Part shown: piece by piece, positions 11,485 to 23,800 of the stretch | Position numbering within the stretch: position 1 is the stretch's first letter | How the letters are laid out: each line of letters starts with the position of its first letter | DNA from: Collybia mongolica | Lineage: Eukaryota; Basidiomycota; Agaricomycetes; Agaricales; Clitocybaceae | Assembly: GCA_013420905.1 (NCBI GenBank) | Contig: JAAXNY010000016.1 | Coordinates: forward strand, 1,364,001 to 1,428,000 | Direction: 5' to 3' | Length of the DNA: 64,000 nt | Made by a program: the position numbers and the translations under genes | The notes under the pieces: model-generated | What the model was told of the DNA's origin: nothing | Databases searched by the model: none | What the model saw: only the letters and a program-made list of their open reading frames with translations

Positions 11485-14400
11485 GGAATGTGCGTCGAAG
11501 AGAGGAATGAAGGTTTGGTACCTTTATATGGTTAACGATGCACTGCAAAACGAGTGAAAGGCACGAAGATTGGAGATGTATTACAGCTCGAGTGGTTCCT
11601 TCACCAGGAACATCAGTAAGTCGGTAACATGTTGCAGTGCAGTCCTGGGTGTTGATAACAGCTGATATGGCGGATCCGTATTATTTCCGAATAAACGAAT
11701 GTGGGCGTGCATGGTCCTCGCGTGGGATCTTTGCGTACAGTGCTTTGTGTAATGTTACTCGTTTTGGGGGTATAATGCGTATAAACTGTTCCAAAATGCG
11801 ACATCTGGCGCAATTCCGGTCGGATGGGGGGCCGGGGGACCCCGTGAACGTGTGGTCGCATTCTTGAAATGGAGGTGTACATTGCGCGAAGGCGGTGCAG
11901 TGACAACGAGAAGGCAGTCCAGCGCCAAGTGTTCATTCCGAAAGGATCGGGAAGAAAACCCAAAATATACATAGTTGTTATTAATATGAGGTTGGTTTAC
12001 GCAAAATTACCCAACACATTGGGAGGCCTGGTGAACGAGGTGCGGGTGCACGGGAATTTGATCCCATGAGATCTGAATATCGTCGCGATCACGTGATTGC
12101 CTGCCCTAAACTTAAAACAGTTGGGCGCTTCGTTTCCTTGGTGATTTCAGACTCACTTCTGTCGTCGTAGGGATTTGAAAACGTCTCATGGAAACGTTCA
12201 ACACAGCCGTTATAATCTTTCAAGTGCCAAACGCCCTCATTCAACGTCCTTTCTAGTCATGACAACATTGGACCGAGCATTAAAGACATTTCTTGCGTCT
12301 TGTTTCTAATTTTCAACGCATTTATGGTCGTTAAACATCTTTGCCACCGAACTTCTTGGTACGTGTCATCTTCATATCCCAATGATGTACTTCCTGTACT
12401 CATTAAGTGCTACAAACTTAGAGATTACCCATTTTGGAAAACTTCTGACGCGTGTTGGGTGACACCGACCAGCGTTTAAATAGACCAATAACGTCCTACA
12501 CACACTCAAACATAATATCAACGGAGTATAGATATAACCATTGTGGAGATAAGAGGTGCTGAGCGTCGATAATCGCGTGGAAGTCCGCGTAAACCTTGGA
12601 ACGCGCTGTTACCATGCGGCAGTCTGTGGGCGTGGATCGTTTCTACCGGTATGGCTCAACTTGACTTTGGTGAGTCTTTTCTTCATGTGTTAAAAGTAGT
12701 AGTCGAATACTGACGCTGGATGTAGCTTTGTGAAATATACAATCCTGGAAATTGGCTCTTCGGCCGACGCTCGCTGACGTTCACTCTCGAAATATCACAA
12801 ATTCACATCCTATCGCCGATGTGATGTGTGCGGTTGATGCCTTGCGGACTCGTGTTGATGAAAGGTGTTCGTCCTTAAAGGTCAGTTGGAGTGTCCTTGT
12901 TCTTCTAGTCTCTTTCTTACGCCCTTCTTCAGCTGCATCCGTTCGGAATATTCGCCCATTTTCGAGCCAGGGTGAGGGCACCTAAGTATGCCCGCGGCAT
13001 CTTGGTGTTGTTTGTACTTGGGTCATTGCGGCGTGGGTCTCTCTCAACATCTGAGTGGCCAGGCTTTCCAACAAGGTCCTATTGAGTGTAATGGGCGGTA
13101 AATGACCACAGGTAGGCTCATAGTCTAACCCTTCGATGCTGCATATCTCATGAACAACCTTTCACCCCCTGCAGTCTACCACTAATCCCCGACATTACCT
13201 ACAGGTCCTTGACCCCTATTGCTAATACCCGTCGAAATAACGCAAGGTCTGTCGACTATATTTTTACTACCATACAGAGTTCTTCATAGGTATGTCAACA
13301 CTTTTTTTTGAGCTATGAAGCTCCTAAAAATAAATGTCTCAGCGTTCAACTCGAATCTCTCCCGCCCCGGGGCCTACATCAATATCCCGCGTTCCGTGCT
13401 CAAGGGACCCGAAGTTCGACCATGCACCATAACGGGGAGCCGATACGACCCACTGAGTCCCTCGCATGTCTTCCGGTAACGAATCACATCACCGTCGCCA
13501 ATTCTTATACCGTCGTATGGTTCACCAATGCCTTTTTGGAGCAAGTCGCAACATGCATCTAGAACCTGCCACCTTCCCTCACACGTTCGTTCATCCTTGC
13601 CCACTGCCCATACCCTGCTTCTGCTTCCCAAGCACATGGGCCTACCTATTTTACGCCACCACCGTCGACCCTGCGCCCATTCACAAAAAAAGGTTGCGCC
13701 ACCCCCCGCGACAGCTGGATTGAGTTTGATGGAATACACCAGGCCCAACGGTAAATCAGGCATACGCGACACGCCAGTCTGATGTCCGCCGCCGGCTGAT
13801 TAATTTTATGTTGCCCATAACCCTCCAAGGCCTCGTGGACGAATTTTAGCGTCCACGCCCAGCTCGACCTCAGCGATCACGAGGCATCGATTTGGAACCC
13901 TTTTTCCCATCATCAACTTTGGCCGAACCCTGCTTGCCATTTTCGGACCATCCCCTCTCACTGACTCCTGCATGGTGGTCTGGCCGAAGCATCCCTTATT
14001 CAAGCCGCACTCTCGCCGTTTCTATTCGGACTTCTTTCGCTTCCATCAATGTAATTCTCAATATTTCTCCGATAGCCGGTCTTATTGTCTTTTTGACTTG
14101 CGCAATTTGCGAGAATGCGAGAATGTCTGTGGTGGAACGTAAATTCCCAGAAGGATGATTGCATTAGCAAACAGGTGACGGAGGTGTGGATAAGGCGGGT
14201 TAAGCAATAAGTGTAAACGGGGGGCTGGGTATAAGCGGGGGAGGTGGTATGGATATGTGAGAGAGTTCGTGAATGGTAGGTAAATGATCAAGTTCGTGAA
14301 AGTCAACGTGTCGCGCGTACATGCAAGAACAGAAGGATGGTCATCGAGACGCATCCGAGGATGGCCGATGTGGGTAGTACCCAGTACGCCTCGACGACGC

Positions 14401-14615
14401 ATCCTGAAGGCGTGAGTGTGATGTGGGGGGGGGGGGGAGGAAGAATGCGACTATGACTACATGCCTATGTAAGGAGATAGATAATAAAATAGAAAACCGT
14501 ACAACGCCCTCAGCACTCCGGATGAAAAGGTTGGAGGAGTGAAAGGTGCGTCAAAAAATTACACATATCCATACAGTGTCCAATCAAGCCAAGACGCCCA
14601 GCATCCTGTTGACTT
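11485..14615. other. intergenic, no gene supported
   Basis: About 3.1 kb. Open frames on both strands around 13370-13830 overlap one another and have no recognisable motif. A run of 13 G lies near 14425. I see no gene I can support. Confidence 0.4.
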
Positions 14616-16254
14616 TTAGAATCCATGCTCGGCCATCATCTGGTCGAAGCCAAGAAGGCCCTCGAGATTTTGGGCCTCCATGGCCTGGTGGCTGTAATCG
14701 TGCTGGAACTCGGCACCATGCATAGGCTCCTGCAGCATACCGACTTCGCCGTACTTTGGCACGCCGAGCTCGATCGGGGGGATCGCGCTCAAATCGAAGT
14801 CGTCGCCGAGGAGCAGCTCTGTGTTGCTCGGCCACACGGAGTTGGTCTGCCAGGAGTACGAGGCGTAGTCCTGCTGCAGCTGCATCTCCATCTGGAGGTC
14901 GAGCTCGTGGCGCGGGGGCTCGGAGTCGGAGTATTGTGCGTTGTTGGCGGCGCTGAGTTGCGAGAACGAGTGGGCGATCATGGCAGATGGTGGGGTGAAG
15001 GGCCCGGCGTTGGGGGAGGAGGGGCCGGAGGAGTTGGATCCGATCGAGGAGGAAGAGGGCGAGATTTGGTGTGCTGGGAGGAGCATCGAGTCGTGCGACA
15101 TATTGAGTGGATGCAGTGAGCTCCTCTGGGGACTTGGCTGCAGACCAGACATGCTGAACATGCTTCGGAGGAACTCGGACGACTGGACATCAGGGGCGTT
15201 AGTTCAAACTCGCGGGCGGTGTAAGTCAAATCTCGTCACATACCTGGAGACTAGCTTCAAATTGTCCTGCCTGGCCGAAGGACGGCTGCATGTAATTATC
15301 TTTGGGGAGGAAATCAAAGTTCGACATCGCCTCGTCGGGATGACCAGGGTGCGACGATCGGCGGCTGATCATGGGAAGAAGCGAGGGCGATGTTGGACAT
15401 GACGGCGTCATCTGGTAAACGTTGGGGATTTGGATGGATTGGTATGGAGGGGGGGTGGGTGCAGACGCGGACCGGCCGTGGTGACGATGTTGGGACATGG
15501 GCAGAACGAAAGAAAGGCTCTCATCATCTTCGTCGATGTCGCCGCGGCGACCCTTGGGCTTCCTGCTCTTCGACCGGCCATCCTTGTCCTTGGCTCGCTG
15601 GGGTCGGTAGACGTAGTTGGGGTACATCTGCTCGTGCTCCTTCTTCTTCTCCTTGGCCAGCTGCTCCCAGTACTGCCGCTCCTCAGGGGTCAGACTCTTC
15701 CACTGCTGGCTGATGGTCTTGGAGAGATCAGCTTGACGCTGTTTCTTGGTGGGCACGTCCGATGCTGCTTCCTCCTGCGCCGCCTGGCGATCTTCGCAAC
15801 ATTTGCGGCGGAATAGGATGAAAGCGTTCTCGGGTCGCTTGATGTAGTCCTCGTCGCCCTTCTTTGGCCGACGCTCGATGTCGCTACTCGAAGATGAAGA
15901 CTTTCGACGTTTGTGTGACGATGGTGATGGTGATACAGATGCGAGAGGTGTGTCAGGAGAAAGAGTACGCATGAAAGGAGGGGGTGTTGTACATGATGTT
16001 AAAGCGAGTGAACGGAGGTCGGGTTCGAACGGAGAGGAAGACGGCGAGGAGAAAGGACTGTCGCTGAGGTTATGCGTGATAGGGAAGGTGAAAGCGCGTG
16101 GCGTCGGGGAGATGATGGCTAGGGTCGGGGGTTGTGGTGCGTCCGTCGTCACTTCGAGTGCTGGAGGAAAGGTGAGTACATTCTATACTAACTGGTTGTG
16201 AAGAGTGAGAATCGTACTTCGGGATTGGGTATCACGGGTGCGGAGGGCGGGCAT
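14616..16254 (-). CDS. HMG-box (MATA/SOX-type) transcription factor
   Basis: Nuclear sequence-specific DNA-binding regulator. Exons 16254-16218 (only 37 nt), 16160-15244 and 15182-14616 give 506 aa; introns are 57 and 61 bp. The long frame at 16152 begins with GTG and has a stop just upstream, so a short first exon is needed: ATG at 16254 (MPALRTRDTQSR) splices in phase to TLEVTTDAPQ. The order is a Ser/Pro-rich N-terminus with ISPTPRAFTFP, a basic KRRK patch, and an HMG box at about residues 117-200 (DYIKRPENAFILFRRK, KTISQQWKSLTPEERQYWEQ, MYPNYVYRPQR). After it come a basic KSRKPKGRRG tail and a long Ser/Pro/Gln-rich C-terminus. The box is of the type in Ste11, Prf1 and Rop1 regulators of mating and development. 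Which orthologue it is cannot be settled from the box alone. Confidence 0.93.
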
Positions 16255-19200
16255 GATTGTTCGGATGGGGAGGACAATGGGAGATACGTGAAAGGCGAGT
16301 GTACAACTCGGATCGTGAGGAGGGATAATGAGAGGATTAATGGAAGGGGAGCTCCTACGCGCAAGGAGGGGGGGCGAATAATGAGGTGTCGCAGGCTACC
16401 AAGTTTGTGATCGTTTTCTTTGTCTCTGTGATCGGGTAGAACAATTGCACTAGCGGGGCACAAAAAGCAAGACAATACGAGCGGACATCTTTATAGTCAT
16501 TCGTTAAGATGAATTCCTGAAAGGTTCCGCCGAAGGACACGAGCCCCATTTCGTAAGGACACCTGGGATTTCGCTTTCATTGTCTGAACCAAATGCGGAC
16601 AGTTCGAGGGACAGCATCCCGATATGGAATGGGTGTGAAGTATTACGATCTGTTTGGCTGTGCAATGGAGAGATGCCCACTATTGTCTTTTTCGCCGGCT
16701 CGCCAGACTGTTGGTTCCCCGGGTTCGCTGGTCCGGGGTGTCAGGCGAGTCAATCCCAAGCTGCCTTTTCTTATTGTTGCCGCCAACTTCCTCAGTATAA
16801 TTTCTTATCTACACATCTGGCCCAAACTCTCCTTTTGATCAGTAACCCACGTAAGATCGTCCCTTCTGGAACCTGCTGGGAATTTCCAAAGGGGCAGCCC
16901 ACCCGCGGACGGCTAGTCAACGCCAGGCCGCCCGCCCGCCCAATCCGCCGATAAATCAACGTACATAGTACCCATATGTCGTCGGCATTTCATTCACCTG
17001 CGGTCTACCCACCACAGCCTCGACGGGGATGTCGGTGACCCTGACAACGTTCTAGTGCTGGAGAAAGTACAATATGTCAGAACTCGAACATCCAACATTG
17101 GACATAGCTATGTACTGATGTGCGCACTGCAGGCTTCTACTGCGCTGGGGATCCAGGATCTGATGATGATGATGATGCCCAGCTTGAAGAGATAATTTTG
17201 GACGCACGTCCCCTCACAGCCAAACTCGATCGAAGGTGCAGTGCCTTCAACTTTCCCGATATGGTAATCATGACCCGGCCGTTTGTCCCAACAACAAAGT
17301 TCTGTTTCGCCCACAGGCAAAGGTAATCAACGTCGCTTCTACCGATGCTCTCATTGCTCGATCGTGTAGCATGTTCTATCATGGCTTTGCTTCACGACCG
17401 TATGTCGTTTCGTCTGCTGCGGGATCCTATGCAGTCAGTCTACCTGGGTGTTGATAATAATATCTGCGATAATGATCAGGATCTGGCAGTGAGTTATTCG
17501 TTAGCACCGTCTATTCTGTCCAAAGTACTCCGAGGAGCCCAAGGTCCGAGTTTATCGACGTTCAACGGTATCTGCGGTGAGGTCGGTCCTAGACTCAAGC
17601 TCAGAATATCTCGTGATACGAAGCACACTTTCATTTCCAACATTTTCAGACGGAGGTTAGGACATACCCCAATAAGGCGCTTGTATTGCCGGGACATCAC
17701 GTCAAACGCCCAACACGTGTAGATATTCGAATTGCCCAGACAGCGAGCATTTTCTATCCCACAATCGGCCGTAATATCCGACCGTCAAGCACCCCTACGT
17801 TCTCTGGAACACATCCGTTGATAATGATTAAGTAAATTTCATGTGGAGAGGTAAACGCGAAATGAGCTGTCGTTAGTGTTTGGGCACAGGGCGGGACAGG
17901 ACCATGCTCCCCTCGGCTTAGGAATTAATAAAACGAATGCTCCACGTTGACAAATGCCGTCCTATTTCATATACCGAGAGCAGAAATAACCCGGGATCAG
18001 GTGATAGATTGGATAATGATAGATCGGCAAAACTTAGTCTTGGGTGGGATAGAGCTATTCATTGTCCCCCATATTGGGACGACCATAAGTCTCCCCCGCG
18101 CGATTAGACGTTCGAAAATGGGTTCATTCGAAATTCGCGATAGCTGATTTCAGCGATAACCCGGCTTCGCCAGAGATCGCATCGAGGCAAAAACAAAACG
18201 ATTTTAGATATAGTTCGTGCAACCAATGCCATCGAGTCATGAATGTTAATGGGAAGCTGATGGAGACTTGGCGGGAATTGCCTTGCCCTGAACGACGTCG
18301 GGGGTGCCTGGGGTTCCACGAAGTCGAGACGGCGGTCGATAGGGTATAGCCAATTGGGGCGCAATCGATAGTCGTTCCAAGCGCGGAAGCATATTCCATG
18401 CGGCCTGATTGCAGTCAGCAAAAGCAGCCGTGAATCAGTTCACACTCGCACTCACCTATTGAAGGCTCACCCCGTGTAGGGGGAACAATGGGTAACATGT
18501 GGGTATAGCGATGTTAAGACGAGTCGTAATTGCCTGTCAATAGTGCAAAAAAAAGGCACTCCGAACCACGGTCAGAGACAGATGCGTGACACACCACCGC
18601 GAATGACACACCTGGGATGCGATGCGTTCGACAGGCCGTGAGGAGTGGCACCTTCGCGGTCCTAGTCATAAGCAGGGGACAATGGGAAGGGTAAATAAGG
18701 ACTTTTTTGAACGAGGGGGCAAACTTGTCATATCGGGGAGGCTTCTCGGTACGAAGATTGATCGGACGTCGGGGCAAAGTTGGGAGCTGTATGTGGGGCG
18801 GCCGCGACCGAGTCATAACGCCAATATCACTGTCGGTGTGAGTATATACTCACGGGAGAGCGCGGGAACAGGTAATTTAACTGCCTTCGCCGTCAGCCTC
18901 TTTTCTCTGTCAGAATTGTGTTGGTCCTGAACGCGAGATGATATAGGACATGTGCGTGAAATACGGCATGACAGAAATAAAATACAATGTCCTGACACCC
19001 ACAAAACCTAACATATCTCCCCCCCCCCCCCGGCGGTTTCGTCGTGATATGGGTAGCGTATGCCAGAACGGGGGAACAATGTGAAAACGTGCAGAGATGG
19101 AAGAGGGTCCCGGGCGAGGAGCATATGACTTTTTTTTTTTTTTTTTTGCTTCGATCTTAGCTCAAGGAAGGCTGGAGACATCAAACCCAAGCCGGAGGCC

Positions 19201-19958
19201 TGACGCGACGCGGACGTGCAGTGCGCCCATTGGCAGGCATTATCGAAGTTGGTGGCATGGGTGAAAGCCTGAGTCATACGAACGGGCGCCGCGGGTGATG
19301 GAGAAAGCCATGGTGGTGGTGGAAGGATGGCCTAGGTAATCGTTTCCCTGTTCTTGTTCACAAACGCCGTGTAAGCGTCGCGATGACTAGGACGAGCGTG
19401 TCTCGAATTCTGACCTGGCACATGTGAATGCTTGGTTCCTCTGTGATACCGGGGACTCGGGGATGATGCTCTTCCAGGCCCTCCGTTCTCCTCTTTGATA
19501 TATTGGCCTGACAAGCTCCATAAGAGTCATCGAAAGCGAACAAAAACCGCAGTAGGACACATGAAAGGGGAGGCGTGAAGGTTTTTGTGGATGCTTGGCT
19601 GGGAATCTGGGCGTGTTTGCTGACTCGTGTGTGAGACGGTGTGAAAACTCAACGGTTTGATGCTTTCGTCTTCACACATAACCTCTCTTTCCTTCAACTT
19701 TCCCCCTTCTCCTGAAGAACGATGATTGAGAGTATATGCGCTATTGCTGCTGGTTGAACGTTGAACTTTTCGAACTTTTCGTTGCTGCGTTACGTTGCCA
19801 ACACGCGCTCGTCACGGTGTGACATGACGCGAGAAGTGGTGGCTGATCATCTCCTCTTGCGCTGGCCACGACGACATTAGTTTCTTGCTCGATAACCCCT
19901 CTTAGAGAAAGCATAAACTTTACAAACACCATTTTTTTTAGCTTCTACACACAAAGAC
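16255..19958. other. intergenic, with one unexplained coding-like patch
   Basis: No recognised gene. At about 17133-17450 (plus) an acidic exon-like frame (PGSDDDDDAQLEEIILDARP) ends at a GTAATC donor; a CCCACAG acceptor about 50 bp on leads into VINVASTDALIARSCSMFYH, which then meets stops. This could be a gene relic; I do not recognise it. A C11 run (about 19020) and a T18 run (about 19131) lie further on. About 19640-19958 is the likely promoter and leader of the downstream glycosylase gene. Confidence 0.35.
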
Positions 19959-20852
19959 ATGAAGCGAACGCGCTCGATTTCGCCTCTACCATCAACCAGC
20001 AAACTCGAGGACATTCCACCTGAACCACGGTCGCCCCACAAGTCCAAAAAACTAAAGCTACAGGATTCTTACACGCTCGCCTCCCCATTCCCCGCATTTC
20101 TTCGCCCCACCCCATCCGAAGCCCATGACGTACATGCTATCCTGGTGAAAGAACATCCTAACTATGCAGCCGACCGGAAAGAGCCTCCCGGCGCGAAAAC
20201 CTCCTCCAAGGGCTGCGGGAATGTGCCCAACGTCATCGAGGCCCTGATTGAAACCATCCTCTCGCAGAATACCACCGGGCGGAACTCGGCAGGTGCTAAG
20301 ACCAGCCTTGACGCGAAGTTTGGGCGAAATAATTTCGCTGCCATTGCTGGAGCACCCAGGGCCGACGTCGTGGAAGCGATCCGGCAGGGTGGGCTGGCCA
20401 ACAAGAAAGCCGTGACCATCCAGAACATCCTTAATTCGATCAAGGCAAAACACGGCGAATTTTCGTTACAGCATCTCGCGGCGACGGAGGATGAAAAGCG
20501 CATGTCAGATGACGCCATCATGAAGGAGCTCATTTCGTACAGCGGGGTGGGGCCGAAGACCGCGTCTTGTGTTCTTCTGTTCTGTCTTGGACGGGATTCA
20601 TTTGCGGTTGACACGCACGTTTTCAGGTTGAGCAAGCTGCTCGGATGGGTCCCGAACAAGGCCGACAGGGTCCTTGCACAGGCCCACCTCGATCTCAGGA
20701 TCCCGGGAGAGCTGAAGTATGGGTTACATGTCTTGATGGTGCACCACGGCCGGACGTGTGGGGGCTGTAAGAAGGCGGGTTCTGACGCGGGATGCGCCCT
20801 CAAATCCTATGTGAAGGCGCGCAAAGGGTCGGGTGCGGTGAAGGAGGAGTAG
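19959..20852 (+). CDS. HhH-GPD family DNA glycosylase (endonuclease III-like)
   Basis: Base-excision repair enzyme that removes damaged bases in the nucleus. Intronless, 297 aa. The N-terminus is basic and Ser/Pro-rich (residues 1-45, nuclear-signal-like KSKKLKL). The HhH-GPD fold starts near residue 85 with the LSQNT helix (about 101-105). The helix-hairpin-helix reads SYSGVGPKTASCVLLF (193-208), with the expected catalytic Lys200. The GPD-loop Asp218 sits in AVDTHVFRLSKLLGW. A typical endonuclease III has four Cys for a 4Fe-4S cluster; here I see only three candidates near the C-terminus (Cys267, Cys270, Cys279), so the cluster may be altered or absent. The start ATG follows a T-rich leader, and the frame is open to the TAG at 20850. 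Confidence 0.92.
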   Translation: MKRTRSISPLPSTSKLEDIPPEPRSPHKSKKLKLQDSYTLASPFPAFLRPTPSEAHDVHAILVKEHPNYAADRKEPPGAKTSSKGCGNVPNVIEALIETILSQNTTGRNSAGAKTSLDAKFGRNNFAAIAGAPRADVVEAIRQGGLANKKAVTIQNILNSIKAKHGEFSLQHLAATEDEKRMSDDAIMKELISYSGVGPKTASCVLLFCLGRDSFAVDTHVFRLSKLLGWVPNKADRVLAQAHLDLRIPGELKYGLHVLMVHHGRTCGGCKKAGSDAGCALKSYVKARKGSGAVKEE

Positions 20853-23800
20853 ACAGGGGTCAGGTCCCAATCTGGAACCCGCAAAACCCTGACGTACCTA
20901 ATCTTTGTTTGGACCTCTCGTGCTTGAACAACACTTAAAAATGACATCGGATCTTGCCGATCGCGATCGGTTGCAATCCCCCGCTCAGTCGTTCCTGGAG
21001 GAACGATGTCAGTAGATCCCGAACACAGCAATGATCTGACAGATCTCCTCGCGTTTCAACATGTTGTTTAACCTCATGCTAGTGCTCAAGCAACTATACT
21101 CGATATTCCACCAGGACAAACAGACTCCACGGATAGGCGCAATTTGTTAATTTGCGAACTGAGCGTTCTGGAAACATTCGGCATGTCGGAGTGCAGAGTT
21201 TGATGCGAGCTCATCGTAACACGTGTATCCCCACTCTAAGCTTCGTCTTCTTTTTTTCCTTGGAACGTTAGCCGGAAATTTGTATGCGTACCGGGTTAGA
21301 ACGCAATTATCGTATCCAGTTTTCTTAGCCGGAGAACCCTGCTGCCCGAGTGGTGGTTACGACACGTGTATTGTCGATCAAGCTCGATGATGTCAAAAAC
21401 AATTCAGGTAAGTTCAAGAAGTTCGTCGCCCGCCGTGGAACGTTGTTCGACTTCTTATGTTCTGATGGTTTAATTGCAGAGATGCCGAGGTGTCGCCGTC
21501 CGGGAACCTCCCTTGTTTCGTGGGCGCCTAAGCGCTCGCCACCTACACGCCTGCCCGAACGCCATGAAACGTGCCTATTTTTTTTTTGTCCGCGGACAAT
21601 GTGGCGCATCAGTTGCTGAGCGATCACGGGTCGTGTGCGATTTAAGGTGGGTGCTATGTTCATAGGGCCCCGACCCTCGAAATTGGGCTCTAAGCGGTGG
21701 TTATTGGTATTATGTTTTAGGCGCTTCCCCTTCACACTCGTCACATAGACTTTTTTTCGTCCTGGGTTTTCCCAAATCCCTCGCTGGCTTGGGCGTCCTC
21801 GGCGTGAGTCATGTGTCCGCCACTTGAGAGAACAAGATCGTGCAGAGTGATGGGGGTGGTAAATTGAACTTTATTTCGGAATCCCAAGGTCTCACAGAGA
21901 TTCGAGGCGTGGCTGAAACAGCACCCGTTCAATGGGTGTTCATTATGATTGTGAGTAGCATCACTCGGGATGAAATTTGAACCGTATCGTCCGCCGAGGT
22001 CTGCTCCCATCATATGAATTAGAAGAATCTTTTTTTTGAGTCTTAGTGAAGGTGTTCCTAGGCATTCTGATCGTGTGATTAGTATGCAGCCCTTAGAGGT
22101 CGTATTTCGTGGCACTTGGCTTGTGAGTAATCCTATGCATGCTCAAGGAAATATGGACGCTGACCAACGGCGGATAGGTCGGGATCATGTATGCTTTGCC
22201 CAGTATTATTTCAAGTTTAGATAAAACAAGAACATAACTCCTTGTGCGCTTAGAGACTTCAATCATGGGCCCGTGTGGGCGTTAGTCCATTCCGACTCTC
22301 CGTGCCGCGGGCGGTGGGCACGCCCACCTCCCTTGGCGCCCACTATGACAAAAGACTAATTGTCGGGTGTTTGCTCTCGAGGGTCCTTACATTGACAAGA
22401 GAACCTTGCCAACCGCACCCGTGGACGGTATCGCCTGTCCCCGTCTCTAACCTGCCAATCTATCATACAAAGGGTTCCAAGAACGTCTGATCAAGGTCGA
22501 AGGATGAGCGCAAACTCTGTTTTTTTTTCCAGAACATAGGAGCAACGCCACATCTTGCTTAGTCGATTGTCCATATGGCATTTTCTCTGTCGGATGTACT
22601 TCGCGAGCCGTGAAACTGTTTTTTTCTCAACACCCCCGGAAGCCGATTTGCTTCTGGTCACGCCGAATTTGATCTGAATTAAGGTAAACCTTGTTCATCC
22701 ACTGAACGACGTGCTCGGAATCGTGCGGGAAATCCACCATTCGGGTTGTTTTCTTCCAGGCTGCCGCTTCTAGTCTCGGAGACACGCTTCCGGTATCCAT
22801 GCACGGAAGAGGATGAGGCGCCACCAATATGTGGATCTCAGTTCCTTCGACTCGAGTTTCTTCCCAGGTTGCCCGAGAGGCAGAGCAGCCGGAAACACAC
22901 TAAGCTGACATGACATGTTCTTAGATTGTAGATTCCAAAACTTGCAGGTGGTCCTTGTTTCTTTTTCTCAAGTTGCCGGTGTGAACCGTCCGAATGTCAG
23001 TGCACTGCACCTCAGGAGGCTTCTGGATCGATGTCATTGGGTGGTCTTCTAGTTTAACTGACCGGGTACCCCGTGAAGTATGCATTTGATTATTCCAGCG
23101 TTCATTCGATCATGTCAAGGAGCTGCGCTTGTACTTCGATGAAGCAAAGTTAGCTTGCCCGGCGTGCCCAGGCGCGGACGGGCTTGCAAGACCGTTGGAC
23201 ACTGGTCGATCTGGTAGTGGGCACTTGAGGGCCCTTGGGGCGGTGTCCTAGTTTTCCGATAGATGAATACTGTGATGTTCGAACGGCTTGAGCTTGTTCG
23301 TATTAGATCATGTCGGGGGCCTCGCGGGTCTAGGCTTGCAGAGAAGCTGGGCTGCTGTGCATTCCCCGACATGCCCTAGAGCACCCGGGAGGGGGCACTT
23401 GGGGATTTTTTATAGGTCAATGCTGTGGCTTGCAGGCTGCCATAGGGCATAGCCTCCTCCCCTGCGTGGTATGTGCGTGTTTATGTGCATTGCTCTATGT
23501 CTGATTCAGGTACAAGTAAGAAGGCGGCCTAATGTTGCTGGCATTTACTTCAAGCTGGGGGCTCTCCACGACGGAAAGGGGGCGCCGATGAATTGCTTCT
23601 TGTTGCGATTGCGCACAGACCAGGGTATTTGGGTCGTGCTTGGCTGTGCGTTTCTGAAAGCACATGCCAAACAACGCTCAACGAAACGGCTTCGCGCCTC
23701 CCTTCGAGTTGTCTCTCAGTTATTTCCCCCATTCCTCTGGCCTCTTAGGGAATAAAGGACTTTTCCCTTCACCGCGGCGTTTCGGCCCCCAAGAGATCAC

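Noticed and set aside
13370..13830. Overlapping 84-132-codon frames on both strands
   Set aside because: Open in many phases at once, with no motif and no consistent splice neighbours.
14625..15816. Long plus-strand open frames opposite the HMG-box gene
   Set aside because: They are antisense shadows of a well-supported coding frame with biased codon use; no motif of their own.
20058..20803. Minus-strand frames of 131 and 213 codons opposite the glycosylase
   Set aside because: Antisense of a clear HhH-GPD coding sequence.
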